Source: an uncultured Lachnospiraceae bacterium
GTDB lineage: Bacteria > Bacillota > Clostridia > Lachnospirales > Lachnospiraceae
Direction: 5' to 3'
DNA length: 21,788 nt
Assembly: GCA_947625995.1 (NCBI GenBank)
Contig: CANQQN010000006.1
Location: 1 to 21,788 of the forward strand
Position numbers and translations under genes: made by a program. The first letter of the stretch is position 1. The number at the start of each line of letters is the position of its first letter. Shown here piece by piece: positions 7,945-14,282 of the stretch. Under the pieces are notes generated by a model that was given only the letters and a program-made list of their open reading frames with translations, was not told the origin of the DNA and searched no databases.

Positions 7945-8475
7945 TTATTTACCGCCCCTCTGCTGTCTGCCGGGCAGCGGGTCCCATTCATTGAGACCGA
8001 GGCGCTGCTTTTGCATGGCCTGCTCCATCGTCATCTGCGTCAGATCCTCTTCCAGATATTCCATCAGTTCCTCGATCCCCTCGCCGGTCACATTGCTCAC
8101 ATGAAAAATCCGCAGGCATCCCGCGTCCCGCATCCACTGCTCCACCATAGGAACGTTGGCATAGGGAGAATCTGTCTTTGTAATGATGCCGATCAGCGGA
8201 CGGAGAATAAACGAACGAAGGCACGGACAAAACAGATTATACGGCTCATCTGCCGCCTGAACGATAGCCACCACATCGGATTCAAAAGAAAAACATGCCA
8301 AACCAACGCTAAAACGTTTTGATTCGGCATACTCTCCGGGCGTATCAATGACGTCCTCCTCTGAATTTGTATATTGGGTCTTGATATAGTGAAGCTCCTC
8401 CCCTTTTAATACCTGCGTCAGAGAAGTTTTCCCCGCTTCGCTCCTGCCCATTAAAAATAACTTTTTCATCGCCAT
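7945..8475 (-). CDS. eutP: EutP/PduV-family microcompartment-associated GTPase
   Basis: The product is 176 residues. A P-loop GRSEAGKTS (residues 10-18), the switch motif DTPGEY (44-49, typical of EutP/PduV) and TKTD (99-102) give a complete Ras-like G domain. EutP/PduV proteins accompany ethanolamine and propanediol microcompartments; PduV binds the shell exterior, and an acetate kinase activity has been reported for EutP. The tail after about residue 145 (MTMEQAMQKQRLGL onward, about 30 residues) extends past the usual end. It starts 9 nt after the stop of the upstream shell gene, so the two are co-transcribed and probably translationally coupled. The ATG at 8469 is an alternative start with a slightly better distance to AAGAAGG. 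No ethanolamine or propanediol enzymes are nearby. Confidence 0.9.
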   Translation of the reverse strand: MAMKKLFLMGRSEAGKTSLTQVLKGEELHYIKTQYTNSEEDVIDTPGEYAESKRFSVGLACFSFESDVVAIVQAADEPYNLFCPCLRSFILRPLIGIITKTDSPYANVPMVEQWMRDAGCLRIFHVSNVTGEGIEELMEYLEEDLTQMTMEQAMQKQRLGLNEWDPLPGRQQRGGK

Positions 8476-8484
8476 CCCGCCTTC

Positions 8485-8913
8485 TTAGCTTCTGTGAACC
8501 TTGCAGACCGCAAAACCAAGATCCTCACGAAAAGCCCGGACCACTTCTTCCACTGCAGTCTGTACCTGAATCAACCCTCCGGTGATGATCAGCGTGCCGC
8601 AAAACCGGTCCATAAACCCGATCTCGATATCAGCGCTCTTCATCGCGATATCCGTAGCGGCCACAACCGCCTCCCAGGGAGTAAACCGCATCAGCCCGAT
8701 GGCGTCCCCGGTGTGGTCTTCCCCCTCATGAACGCCGATATGCAGACTGAGATTCTGATAAACGCTTGTCTTTGAAGACCCGATCACATGTGCCAGACAG
8801 ACTTCCTTCCCCGGAACCCGCACCCGGGTCATCCGAAGTCTTTTCCCTTTCAGACGCTCGTAGTCGTCATGGAACAGCTTTTCCAGTAATTGTTCGGTGG
8901 TCATATTGGTCAC
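8485..8913 (-). CDS. EutS/PduU-like microcompartment shell protein with N-terminal extension
   Basis: The product is 142 residues with a circularly permuted BMC domain. The region VPGKEVCLAHVIG, then GDAIGLMRFTPWEAVVAATDIAMKS and IGFMDRFCGTLIITG, aligns by eye with EutS ([46 protein letters not shown]). EutS/PduU form hexagonal shell tiles with a beta-barrel plug over the pore. It has about 28 extra N-terminal residues (EQLLEKLFHDDYERLKGKRL, helical and charged) relative to the neighbouring paralogue. The start is GTG at 8913: AGGAAG lies 7 nt before it, while the first in-frame ATG (8904) is 16 nt away. That ribosome site overlaps the stop of the upstream shell gene, indicating translational coupling. 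The two shell proteins have diverged strongly, so this is an old duplication. Confidence 0.9.
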   Translation of the reverse strand: MTNMTTEQLLEKLFHDDYERLKGKRLRMTRVRVPGKEVCLAHVIGSSKTSVYQNLSLHIGVHEGEDHTGDAIGLMRFTPWEAVVAATDIAMKSADIEIGFMDRFCGTLIITGGLIQVQTAVEEVVRAFREDLGFAVCKVHRS

Positions 8914-8924
8914 GGCGGTACTTC

Positions 8925-9290
8925 CTATCTCTTTGTTATCTTGCAGACTACATACCCCAACGTATCCCGGAAAAAGTCCACGATCTCAGTCAGGGCGGAC
9001 ATCACATCGGAGATCTCCCCTGTGATGATCAGCGTTCCCGTAAAGCGGTCCGCAAACCCCAGATACACATTTCCGCTTTTCACCGCGATATCCGATGCGA
9101 TCACCGCCGATTCCGGCGGCGTCATATTCATAATTCCAATGGCAGAAGAACCGTAATCAACCTGTGGGTTCAGCCCCAGCTTCTGATATACGATAGGGGC
9201 CGGACCACCCATGACATGGGCAAAGGTGATCTCCTTGCCGGCAACGGTCTCCTGTACGATCCTAATCTGTTCTTCCTGCTTATCTGGCAT
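8925..9290 (-). CDS. eutS: EutS-like microcompartment shell protein
   Basis: The product is 121 residues, close to EutS (about 111). Residues match EutS along the whole length: RIVQETVAGKEITFAHVMG (about 9-27), SSAIGIMNMTPPESAVIASDIAVKS, then YLGFADRFTGTLIITG and the C-terminal GYVVCKITKR, comparable to the EutS end (NYTLCDMTKS). It is a circularly permuted BMC-domain hexamer-forming shell protein. The ATG at 9290 follows AAAGGAT with about 9 nt spacing. It lies 60 nt downstream of a small membrane protein gene and 11 nt upstream of the second shell gene. No terminator is visible on either side, so transcription from degV through eutP is plausible. No hexamer BMC-H of ordinary topology, no trimer and no pentamer gene is present. 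Confidence 0.92.
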   Translation of the reverse strand: MPDKQEEQIRIVQETVAGKEITFAHVMGGPAPIVYQKLGLNPQVDYGSSAIGIMNMTPPESAVIASDIAVKSGNVYLGFADRFTGTLIITGEISDVMSALTEIVDFFRDTLGYVVCKITKR

Positions 9291-9350
9291 TTTCGCAGAT
9301 CCTTTCCTGTAGTGATACTATCATCTGTGCAACTTATATCCGGCGTATCC

Positions 9351-9608
9351 TTACGGCGTGGCTTCCACTCTCTGAAGCTCTTCATTGACATAATTGTCAA
9401 TGGCCGCGGTGTGGACGTTTTCCGCGTCGGTCCCTTCTTTGTCTTTGGTAAAGTAACGGTAGCCGGACCAGCCGATCCAGCCCACAAGCGCCACGCATAC
9501 CACACCCACCAGTATCCGGGCAACCAGCTTCTGGCGTTTTTGCTTCTTCAGCGTATCCTTCCTGTTTTTCTTTTCGTTCTTGTACTGTTCTACCTTCTTC
9601 GTACTCAT
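9351..9608 (-). CDS. Small single-pass membrane protein of unknown function
   Basis: The product is 85 residues. A very basic N-terminus (residues 1-28, rich in Lys/Arg/Asn) precedes one membrane segment, residues about 29-50 (ARILVGVVCVALVGWIGWSGY), then an acidic tail (DKEGTDAENVHTAAIDNYVN). The positive-inside rule puts the N-terminus in the cytoplasm and the tail outside. The N-terminal helix could be a short coiled coil. The family is not recognised. The ATG at 9608 follows TAGGAGA at good spacing. It starts 27 nt after degV and ends 60 nt before eutS on the same strand, so it probably shares a transcript with one or both. Confidence 0.8.
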   Translation of the reverse strand: MSTKKVEQYKNEKKNRKDTLKKQKRQKLVARILVGVVCVALVGWIGWSGYRYFTKDKEGTDAENVHTAAIDNYVNEELQRVEATP

Positions 9609-9635
9609 AAGGATCTCCTAACTCTTGTTTTGTCT

Positions 9636-10472
9636 CTATAACGTGACGATGATTCCTCCGTCAGCGGCATACAGCGTACTGATGCCTCCCGTATCAAGTA
9701 AGATTATATCACGAAACTTTGCTCTTTTCAAGAGTGCATCCCGCACCATTTCCGCTCTTTTCAAACAATTGCAGTGAGATATGGCAAGGATCTTTTCCTC
9801 CGTCTTCACACCTTGGGAGATCACATAATCGATCATCTTCTCCAGCGCGCGCCGGACCCCTCTGGCGCTGCCAAGCTGAATGATCACGCCATCCGTAGCG
9901 CTCATCACGGGCTTGATGTTCAAAACGGAGGCAACCACCGCTTTTAATCCTGTAAGCCTGCCGTTTTTTCTCAGATGCTCCAGCGTTTCCAGCACAAAAT
10001 AGGTATGCAGTCCCTCAATGTACGCGTTTACCGTTTCGATCACTTTTTGAAAAGGCATTCCCGCCTTTTCACATTCTTGGATCTTCAGCGCGATGGAGGT
10101 CTCTCCCACAGACGCGGATTTGGAGTTGAACACATGTATATTTTTCTTTCCCTTTTCTTCCAGATAAAGCTTTTTCCCCAGTTCCGCGCTGTTGTACGAA
10201 CCACTGAGCGCGGCGGACAGGGTGACCGCATAGACATTTTCAGCCTCGCAGTCATAAAAATCCTTGTAAGTCTCCGGTGACGGGCAGGCAGATCTGGGGC
10301 AGTTTGGACTTTGCTCCACTTTTTTCAGAAAAACATGCTGGGAAAAAGTCTCGTCGTCCACAAAAGTCTCCCCGTCCAGTTCCATAGTAAGAGGCGCAGA
10401 CACAAAACAGGGATCTTTTTTCATTTCGTCCGTCAATTCCCCGCAGCTGTCCACAATAATCCTATGACTCAT
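9636..10472 (-). CDS. DegV-family fatty-acid-binding protein (FakB-like)
   Basis: The product is 278 residues, standard for DegV. It opens with RIIVDSCGELT, has the lipid-head loop VTLSAALSGSYNSAELG (about residues 82-98) and the second-domain motif LEHLRKNGRLTG (about 164-175), followed by IKPVM. DegV/FakB proteins bind one fatty acid and present it to the kinase FakA for conversion to acyl-phosphate, feeding exogenous fatty acids into phospholipids; no fakA is in the window. The ATG at 10472 follows GAGGAGG with 8 nt spacing. It is first in a minus-strand run with the small membrane protein and the shell genes, and divergent from the HAD gene. A palindrome (10518-10534) lies in its leader. 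Confidence 0.93.
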   Translation of the reverse strand: MSHRIIVDSCGELTDEMKKDPCFVSAPLTMELDGETFVDDETFSQHVFLKKVEQSPNCPRSACPSPETYKDFYDCEAENVYAVTLSAALSGSYNSAELGKKLYLEEKGKKNIHVFNSKSASVGETSIALKIQECEKAGMPFQKVIETVNAYIEGLHTYFVLETLEHLRKNGRLTGLKAVVASVLNIKPVMSATDGVIIQLGSARGVRRALEKMIDYVISQGVKTEEKILAISHCNCLKRAEMVRDALLKRAKFRDIILLDTGGISTLYAADGGIIVTL

Positions 10473-10517
10473 CTCATCTTCCTCCTCGCTTTTTTGATGT
10501 TTTTCTTACTTTTTCAT

Positions 10518-10545
10518 GTAGTTTTTTAAACTACTTATAATGATA
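10518..10545 (-). promoter_or_regulatory. Putative degV promoter -10 with palindromic operator candidate
   Basis: An extended -10, TGC-TATCAT (TATCAT at 10540-10545), has no good -35. Just downstream, at the expected start site, is the perfect inverted repeat GTAGTTT-TTT-AAACTAC (10518-10534). The palindrome is certain; its role is inferred. Confidence 0.4.
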
Positions 10546-10619
10546 GCATATATTACCAAAAAAGAAAAGGGTATTTTCACGATTTCAATAGCAAGAATTT
10601 AAAAACACTTTTCGGGGAT

Positions 10620-10648
10620 TTGACGGAACCTATATTTTATTATATAAT
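10620..10648 (+). promoter_or_regulatory. Sigma-A promoter of the HAD phosphatase-M15 peptidase unit
   Basis: TTGACG (10620-10625), 17-nt spacer, perfect TATAAT (10643-10648). The expected start is about 10655, only 25 nt before the chosen TTG start. Confidence 0.85.
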
Positions 10649-10679
10649 GAAGCGAATTAAAAAAATCAGAGGTACTGTT

Positions 10680-11486
10680 TTGAAAGTTATTTTTACTGAT
10701 CTGGACGGCACTCTCCTTGCCGACAACAAAGAAATCACCGCGACGAACCGCAGGGCCATAGAAGAGACCCTTGCCTGCGGCCACAAGATCGTCATCACCA
10801 CCGGACGGCCTCTTCCCAGCGCTATAAAGCTTGCTGACGAGCTTGGCATATCCGGCGAGGGATGTTATCTCATTGCCAGCAACGGCGCGTTGATCTACGA
10901 CTGCCAGCATCATGGGATCCTCCATGAGTTGGGCTTGAAAAAGGAATATGTGCGGTATCTTCTGGACGAAGCCACAAAACGCGGCATACACGCCCACTCC
11001 TACTCCAAGACTCACGTGTTATGTGAGCGCCGCACAAAAGAGCTTACCTACTATGAAAAGGCCATCAATCTTTCCGCGAAGATCGTGCCGGACATTACCG
11101 CATATCTGGACTACGATCCTTGGAAAGTGATCCTGATCGACAGGGACTCCAAGGAACCGCTCTTGGATTTCCGGCGGGATATGGCAGACTGGGCAAAGGA
11201 TAAGTGCGCCAGCATCTTCTCCTGTGAATTTATGCTGGAATACTGTCCCTTTGGCGCCAGCAAAGGACAGGGTGTAGAGTTTCTCTGCAGATACCTGAAT
11301 ATTCCCCGTGAAGATTCCATTGCCGCAGGCGACGCGGAAAACGATATCTCCATGATCAGGACCGCCGGCTTGGGAGTGGCGATGGCCAACGCTTCCCAGA
11401 TAACCAAAGACGCTGCCGACGCCGTCACAGTCCGGGACAATAACCACGACGGTTTTGCGGAGATCTTAAGACGCTATGTGCTCTGA
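10680..11486 (+). CDS. Cof-type HAD-IIB family phosphatase
   Basis: The product is 268 residues. All four HAD motifs are present: FTDLDGT (nucleophile Asp7, Asp9), TTGRP (motif II), the Lys in GASKGQGV, and GDAENDISM (motif IV). The large C2B cap between motifs II and III places it in the Cof/YidA/YbiV group, which dephosphorylates sugar phosphates, nucleotides or flavin intermediates; the substrate cannot be read from sequence. The start is TTG at 10680, with AGAGG 7 nt before it and homology beginning there. Longer in-frame starts (TTG 10620, ATG 10647) fall on the -35 and -10 boxes and are excluded. It is followed 65 nt later by the M15 peptidase gene with no terminator between, suggesting one transcript. 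Confidence 0.92.
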   Translation: MKVIFTDLDGTLLADNKEITATNRRAIEETLACGHKIVITTGRPLPSAIKLADELGISGEGCYLIASNGALIYDCQHHGILHELGLKKEYVRYLLDEATKRGIHAHSYSKTHVLCERRTKELTYYEKAINLSAKIVPDITAYLDYDPWKVILIDRDSKEPLLDFRRDMADWAKDKCASIFSCEFMLEYCPFGASKGQGVEFLCRYLNIPREDSIAAGDAENDISMIRTAGLGVAMANASQITKDAADAVTVRDNNHDGFAEILRRYVL

Positions 11487-11551
11487 GTCCGGCACGCAAC
11501 CGGCTCCCCATCCGGGAAAAACTACAACCATAATGAAAGCAGGAACCTATC

Positions 11552-12454
11552 ATGGCAAACAACAATGCAAAAAAGAATAAAGGAGGATGGTCAACGCTCA
11601 TCCTTCTGATACTGATCGTCATCTTTGCAGGCATTTTTTTCTTCCTTCAGTTCGGCAATTTTTCAAATCCGGAAGCCGAAGCGCAGGGCCCTGCGAAGGC
11701 AACCAATACCGCTGCTCCCCTGTCCGCCACAGACGCCGCCGGTACGTCGGCTCCGGAAGATACGGCTTCTCTCCCAACGGAAACAGAAACAGCGGAAGAA
11801 GACGCGCCCTCGGCGCCTCCCCAATATCCGGTATCCGATCAGCGGGTCACTTATCAGGACGGGTTTTACTATGAACCTGTAGACGGCAATACCGCGCTGA
11901 TGGACCGCATCCGCACACTTTCCTACAACGAAGCGATCAATACAAAAATGTCTTTTGACAAATTAAGTTACGTGCGGGTAAAATACATTGATTTTCAGGA
12001 TCGGGAAGAAGAAGGGGAGATCATCTGCAGCCGTCACATTGCGCAGGATCTGGTGGAGATCTTTTATGATCTCTATCTTGCAAGGTACCAGATCGAGCAC
12101 ATCCGCCTTGTGGATGATTACGGAGCGGATGACCGCGCTTCTATGGAAGCCAACAATTCCTCCGCCTTTAATTACCGGCTTTCCACCGGCACCACCGACG
12201 ATATCTCCGAGCACAGTTGGGGCGTCTGCATCGACATCAATCCCCTGTACAACCCCTATGTGTCAACCACAAACGGCACAACGGTGGTGGAACCTGCCAG
12301 CGCCGCTGCCTACGCGGACAGATCCCAGTCCTTCCCCCACAAGATCGATGAAGAGGATCTGTGTTACAAGCTGTTTACGCAACACGGATTTACATGGGGC
12401 GGACATTGGAACAGAGTCAAGGATTATCAGCATTTCCAAAAGGACATCGACTGA
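11552..12454 (+). CDS. Membrane-anchored M15 family D-Ala-D-Ala carboxypeptidase-like protein
   Basis: The product is 300 residues. A basic N-terminus and one membrane segment (about residues 14-34) are followed by a Thr/Ala/Pro/Glu-rich linker (about 38-95) and then the catalytic domain. Zinc site residues are visible: His221 and Asp228 in EHSWGVCIDINP, and His294 in WGGHWNRVKDYQHFQ, with Asp291 as likely base. This is the pattern of M15 peptidases (VanY/L-Ala-D-Glu endopeptidase-like, Peptidase_M15_4) that trim peptidoglycan stem peptides outside the membrane. The bond cut is not decidable from sequence. The ATG at 11552 follows AGGA with 7 nt spacing. It is co-oriented with the HAD gene and ends at a terminator shared with xerD. 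Confidence 0.9.
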   Translation: MANNNAKKNKGGWSTLILLILIVIFAGIFFFLQFGNFSNPEAEAQGPAKATNTAAPLSATDAAGTSAPEDTASLPTETETAEEDAPSAPPQYPVSDQRVTYQDGFYYEPVDGNTALMDRIRTLSYNEAINTKMSFDKLSYVRVKYIDFQDREEEGEIICSRHIAQDLVEIFYDLYLARYQIEHIRLVDDYGADDRASMEANNSSAFNYRLSTGTTDDISEHSWGVCIDINPLYNPYVSTTNGTTVVEPASAAAYADRSQSFPHKIDEEDLCYKLFTQHGFTWGGHWNRVKDYQHFQKDID

Positions 12455-12480
12455 TCCGAAGCAATATGCTTCCTACATAA

Positions 12481-12509
12481 AAAGCTCATCCTCTCGGATG
12501 AGCTTTTTT
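12481..12509. terminator. Bidirectional terminator between M15 peptidase and xerD
   Basis: Perfect 11-bp stem AAAGCTCATCC (12481-12491) / GGATGAGCTTT (12496-12506) with a TCTC tetraloop and a T run on the plus side; on the minus side the run of T comes from the stem end. The xerD stop codon (12486-12488) is inside the stem. A smaller hairpin GAAGCA-ATA-TGCTTC (12458-12472) precedes it on the plus strand. Confidence 0.85.
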
Positions 12510-13367
12510 ATATATTTCCCTGATCCGCAGGGTATTTAGGTTTGCGTAAACCTGTGTGGTGGAAATATCGGAATGGCCAAGCATTTCCTGCACAGCCCGG
12601 AGATCCGCCCCATTTTCCACCAGATGGGCGGCGAAAGAATGCCGCAGGGTATGGGGAGTGATATCCGTCTGTATATCTGCTTTCTGCGCGTACTGCTTGA
12701 TCAGCTTCCAGAAGCCTTGACGGCTCATGGGGCCGCCAGAGCAATTTGTAAACAGCACCGCACAATCTTTCTCCTTCACAAGGACCGGCCTCGATTCCTT
12801 CAGATAACGCTGGAGCGCTTTCTTGGCTTCACCACCGAAGGGAATAGTCCTCTCTTTTTCATTCTGCTTACATACAATATAATTTGATTTCAGATTTACG
12901 TCGCCGATGCGCAAGGTGATCAGTTCTGTCACACGGATTCCCGTGGCATACATCAGTTCCAACATGGCTTTGTCTCTGATCTCCTTAGGCGTATCCTTAT
13001 TGGGCTGGCTCAAAAGCAGGGCGACCTCGCTGACTGTGAGCACATCCGGCAGCTTCTTTTCGATCTTGGGGGAATGCAGTACCTCTGAGAGATCGTCTCC
13101 CGTCTGTCCCTCATGGAAAAGATAACTGTAAAATGATTTCATGGCCGCAACGCTTCTGGACACCGTGGAAGTGGCAAACCCCCGCTTCTGCAGATATCCC
13201 ACATAGGATACAAGCATGCTGGGAGTTATGGCGGATACATCCGAAACACCCATACTGTACATATAGCCAAACATTTTATCCAGATCACGCCGGTAGGAAA
13301 TCTCAGTGTTGCTGGATAGCTTTTTCTCATTATGTAAATATGCGATATATTCATCTACATTTCTCAT
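12486..13367 (-). CDS. xerD: Site-specific tyrosine recombinase XerD
   Basis: The product is 293 residues. An N-terminal SAM-like core-binding domain (about residues 1-85; VDEYIAYLHNEKKLSSNTEISY) is followed by the catalytic domain with Arg145 (ATGIRVTEL), a Lys in the KQNEKER hairpin, His239 and Arg242 (HTLRHSF), His265 (LGHSD) and the nucleophile Tyr274. With XerC it resolves chromosome dimers at dif. The ATG at 13367 is preferred because homology starts there; an in-frame ATG at 13379 abuts GAAGG with no spacing. The location next to spoIIM is the known chromosomal neighbourhood of xerD in spore formers, which argues against a mobile-element integrase. It has its own promoter, and its 3' end is folded into the terminator. 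Confidence 0.93.
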   Translation of the reverse strand: MRNVDEYIAYLHNEKKLSSNTEISYRRDLDKMFGYMYSMGVSDVSAITPSMLVSYVGYLQKRGFATSTVSRSVAAMKSFYSYLFHEGQTGDDLSEVLHSPKIEKKLPDVLTVSEVALLLSQPNKDTPKEIRDKAMLELMYATGIRVTELITLRIGDVNLKSNYIVCKQNEKERTIPFGGEAKKALQRYLKESRPVLVKEKDCAVLFTNCSGGPMSRQGFWKLIKQYAQKADIQTDITPHTLRHSFAAHLVENGADLRAVQEMLGHSDISTTQVYANLNTLRIREIYKKAHPRG

Positions 13368-13449
13368 CTGTCCTGCCATCCTTCATATGTATTACAAATT
13401 CTTTATCCGTGTCGAAACATAAATTTAACAAAATTGGTTCGTGATTATC

Positions 13450-13478
13450 ATTATATGTTATTTTTATCATAAAATCAA
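13450..13478 (-). promoter_or_regulatory. Sigma-A promoter of xerD
   Basis: TTGATT (13473-13478), 17-nt spacer, TATAAT (13450-13455), about 75 nt before the start codon. The rest of 13380-13580 is AT-rich with nothing else recognised. Confidence 0.65.
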
Positions 13479-13580
13479 ACAGTTTTTTTGCCTTTTTTCA
13501 TACAAAAGTGGGGGATTCCTATCAATTCCACAATATATACTGTTTTATCCATTCTGGCACACAATATCTTGTTAATTTTC

Positions 13581-14171
13581 TTAATAATTTTTCAATATTT
13601 TTTTTACAAAAATCGGATTTACATAAGTTTCCGACAAAATTCCGGCTATCAAAACAGCCAAGGCAAGCACCGCTAAGATCGCGTATTGTAAATTGACGCC
13701 TCGATGATTATGCCCATTCTGCAGCCTTCGCCTTCTGTTCATGATTCCGTAAAATATAAGTAACATTCCGGGTATATAAGCCAGATACTGGGGCAGCAGG
13801 GCCGCAAGGACAACCACCATGCCGGACAGCCCCTTTTGAATCGTTGCCATAGCGAAAAGCATCCCCGCTGAAAAACCCATCCACCCGCAATAAAGAGCCG
13901 CGAAGAAAACGCCTAAGCCTGTACAGCCTGCTCCAATGAGGATGAGCACCGCCGGCAGTCTTGTCTTACACAGGTAAACCAGCAGGGAGGGACCGTCAAT
14001 CTCCGTATACCGGTATTTCTGCAGAAAAATGTCGCCCAGCAGCCCCACCTGATCCAGATAATCCTTGAATATCACATTGGCCGCGACCATGCCAAGGATC
14101 AGTCCCATAAAAAAAAGCAATGCCGCCAGATTTTTGAAATTATCTCCCGCAAGCCGTCCGTATCTTGGCAT
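13581..14171 (-). CDS. spoIIM: Stage II sporulation protein M
   Basis: The product is 196 residues with about five membrane segments (roughly 15-35, 70-92, 93-115, 120-140 and 165-185). The stretch YTEIDGPSLLVYLCKTRL and the following GLGVFFAALYCGWMGFSAG fit SpoIIM. SpoIIM is the scaffold of the SpoIID-SpoIIM-SpoIIP complex that remodels septal peptidoglycan during engulfment in the mother cell. The ATG at 14171 follows GGGAGTG with about 8 nt spacing. It lies upstream of xerD on the same strand, which has its own vegetative promoter. A sigma-E-like promoter (14219-14247) fits mother-cell expression. Confidence 0.92.
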   Translation of the reverse strand: MPRYGRLAGDNFKNLAALLFFMGLILGMVAANVIFKDYLDQVGLLGDIFLQKYRYTEIDGPSLLVYLCKTRLPAVLILIGAGCTGLGVFFAALYCGWMGFSAGMLFAMATIQKGLSGMVVVLAALLPQYLAYIPGMLLIFYGIMNRRRRLQNGHNHRGVNLQYAILAVLALAVLIAGILSETYVNPIFVKKILKNY

Positions 14172-14192
14172 AAAAAAACACTCCCAACCACC

Positions 14193-14221
14193 ATTAAAAT
14201 TGACAGGTCTGTCCTTTTAAT
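14193..14221. repeat. 29-bp imperfect palindrome in the spoIIM leader
   Basis: The left arm ATTAAAATTGACAG (14193-14206) and the right arm CTGTCCTTTTAAT (14209-14221) are complementary apart from a TT versus G step; the centre is two bases. The centre is too tight for a good RNA hairpin, so a dimeric protein-binding site is more likely. It spans the expected spoIIM transcription start. Confidence 0.6.
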
Positions 14222-14247
14222 ATATGGCCGGGAATGTTTAACTATTA
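14219..14247 (-). promoter_or_regulatory. Sigma-E-like promoter of spoIIM
   Basis: TAATAGT (14241-14247) resembles the sigma-E -35 (KMATATT, 6 of 7), followed by 14 nt and CATATATT (14219-14226), resembling CATACANT with one mismatch. Spacing is in the accepted range. spoIIM is a known sigma-E gene in Bacillus. Confidence 0.5.
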
Positions 14248-14282
14248 CTATGGTATGGCGAGATCCGTAAGTTTCAGGGATA

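Noticed and set aside
7945..9290. Ethanolamine utilisation operon
   Set aside because: Only EutS- and EutP-like genes are present; there is no eutBC, eutE, eutT, eutVW or other shell genes in the window.
8766..9641. 291-codon plus-strand frame across the shell genes
   Set aside because: It overlaps three real minus-strand genes with good starts and ribosome sites; the translation shows no domain.
10620..10679. Longer N-terminus of the HAD phosphatase from TTG 10620 or ATG 10647
   Set aside because: These codons lie on the -35 and -10 boxes of a near-consensus promoter; family homology begins at the TTG at 10680 with a good ribosome site.
12486..13379. Integrase of a mobile element
   Set aside because: Length, motifs and the spoIIM neighbour fit chromosomal XerD; no attachment-site repeats, tRNA or phage genes are present.
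14233..14260. CATACCAT (minus strand) as the sigma-E -10 of spoIIM
   Set aside because: No acceptable -35 at 13-15 nt; the pair at 14219-14247 fits better.
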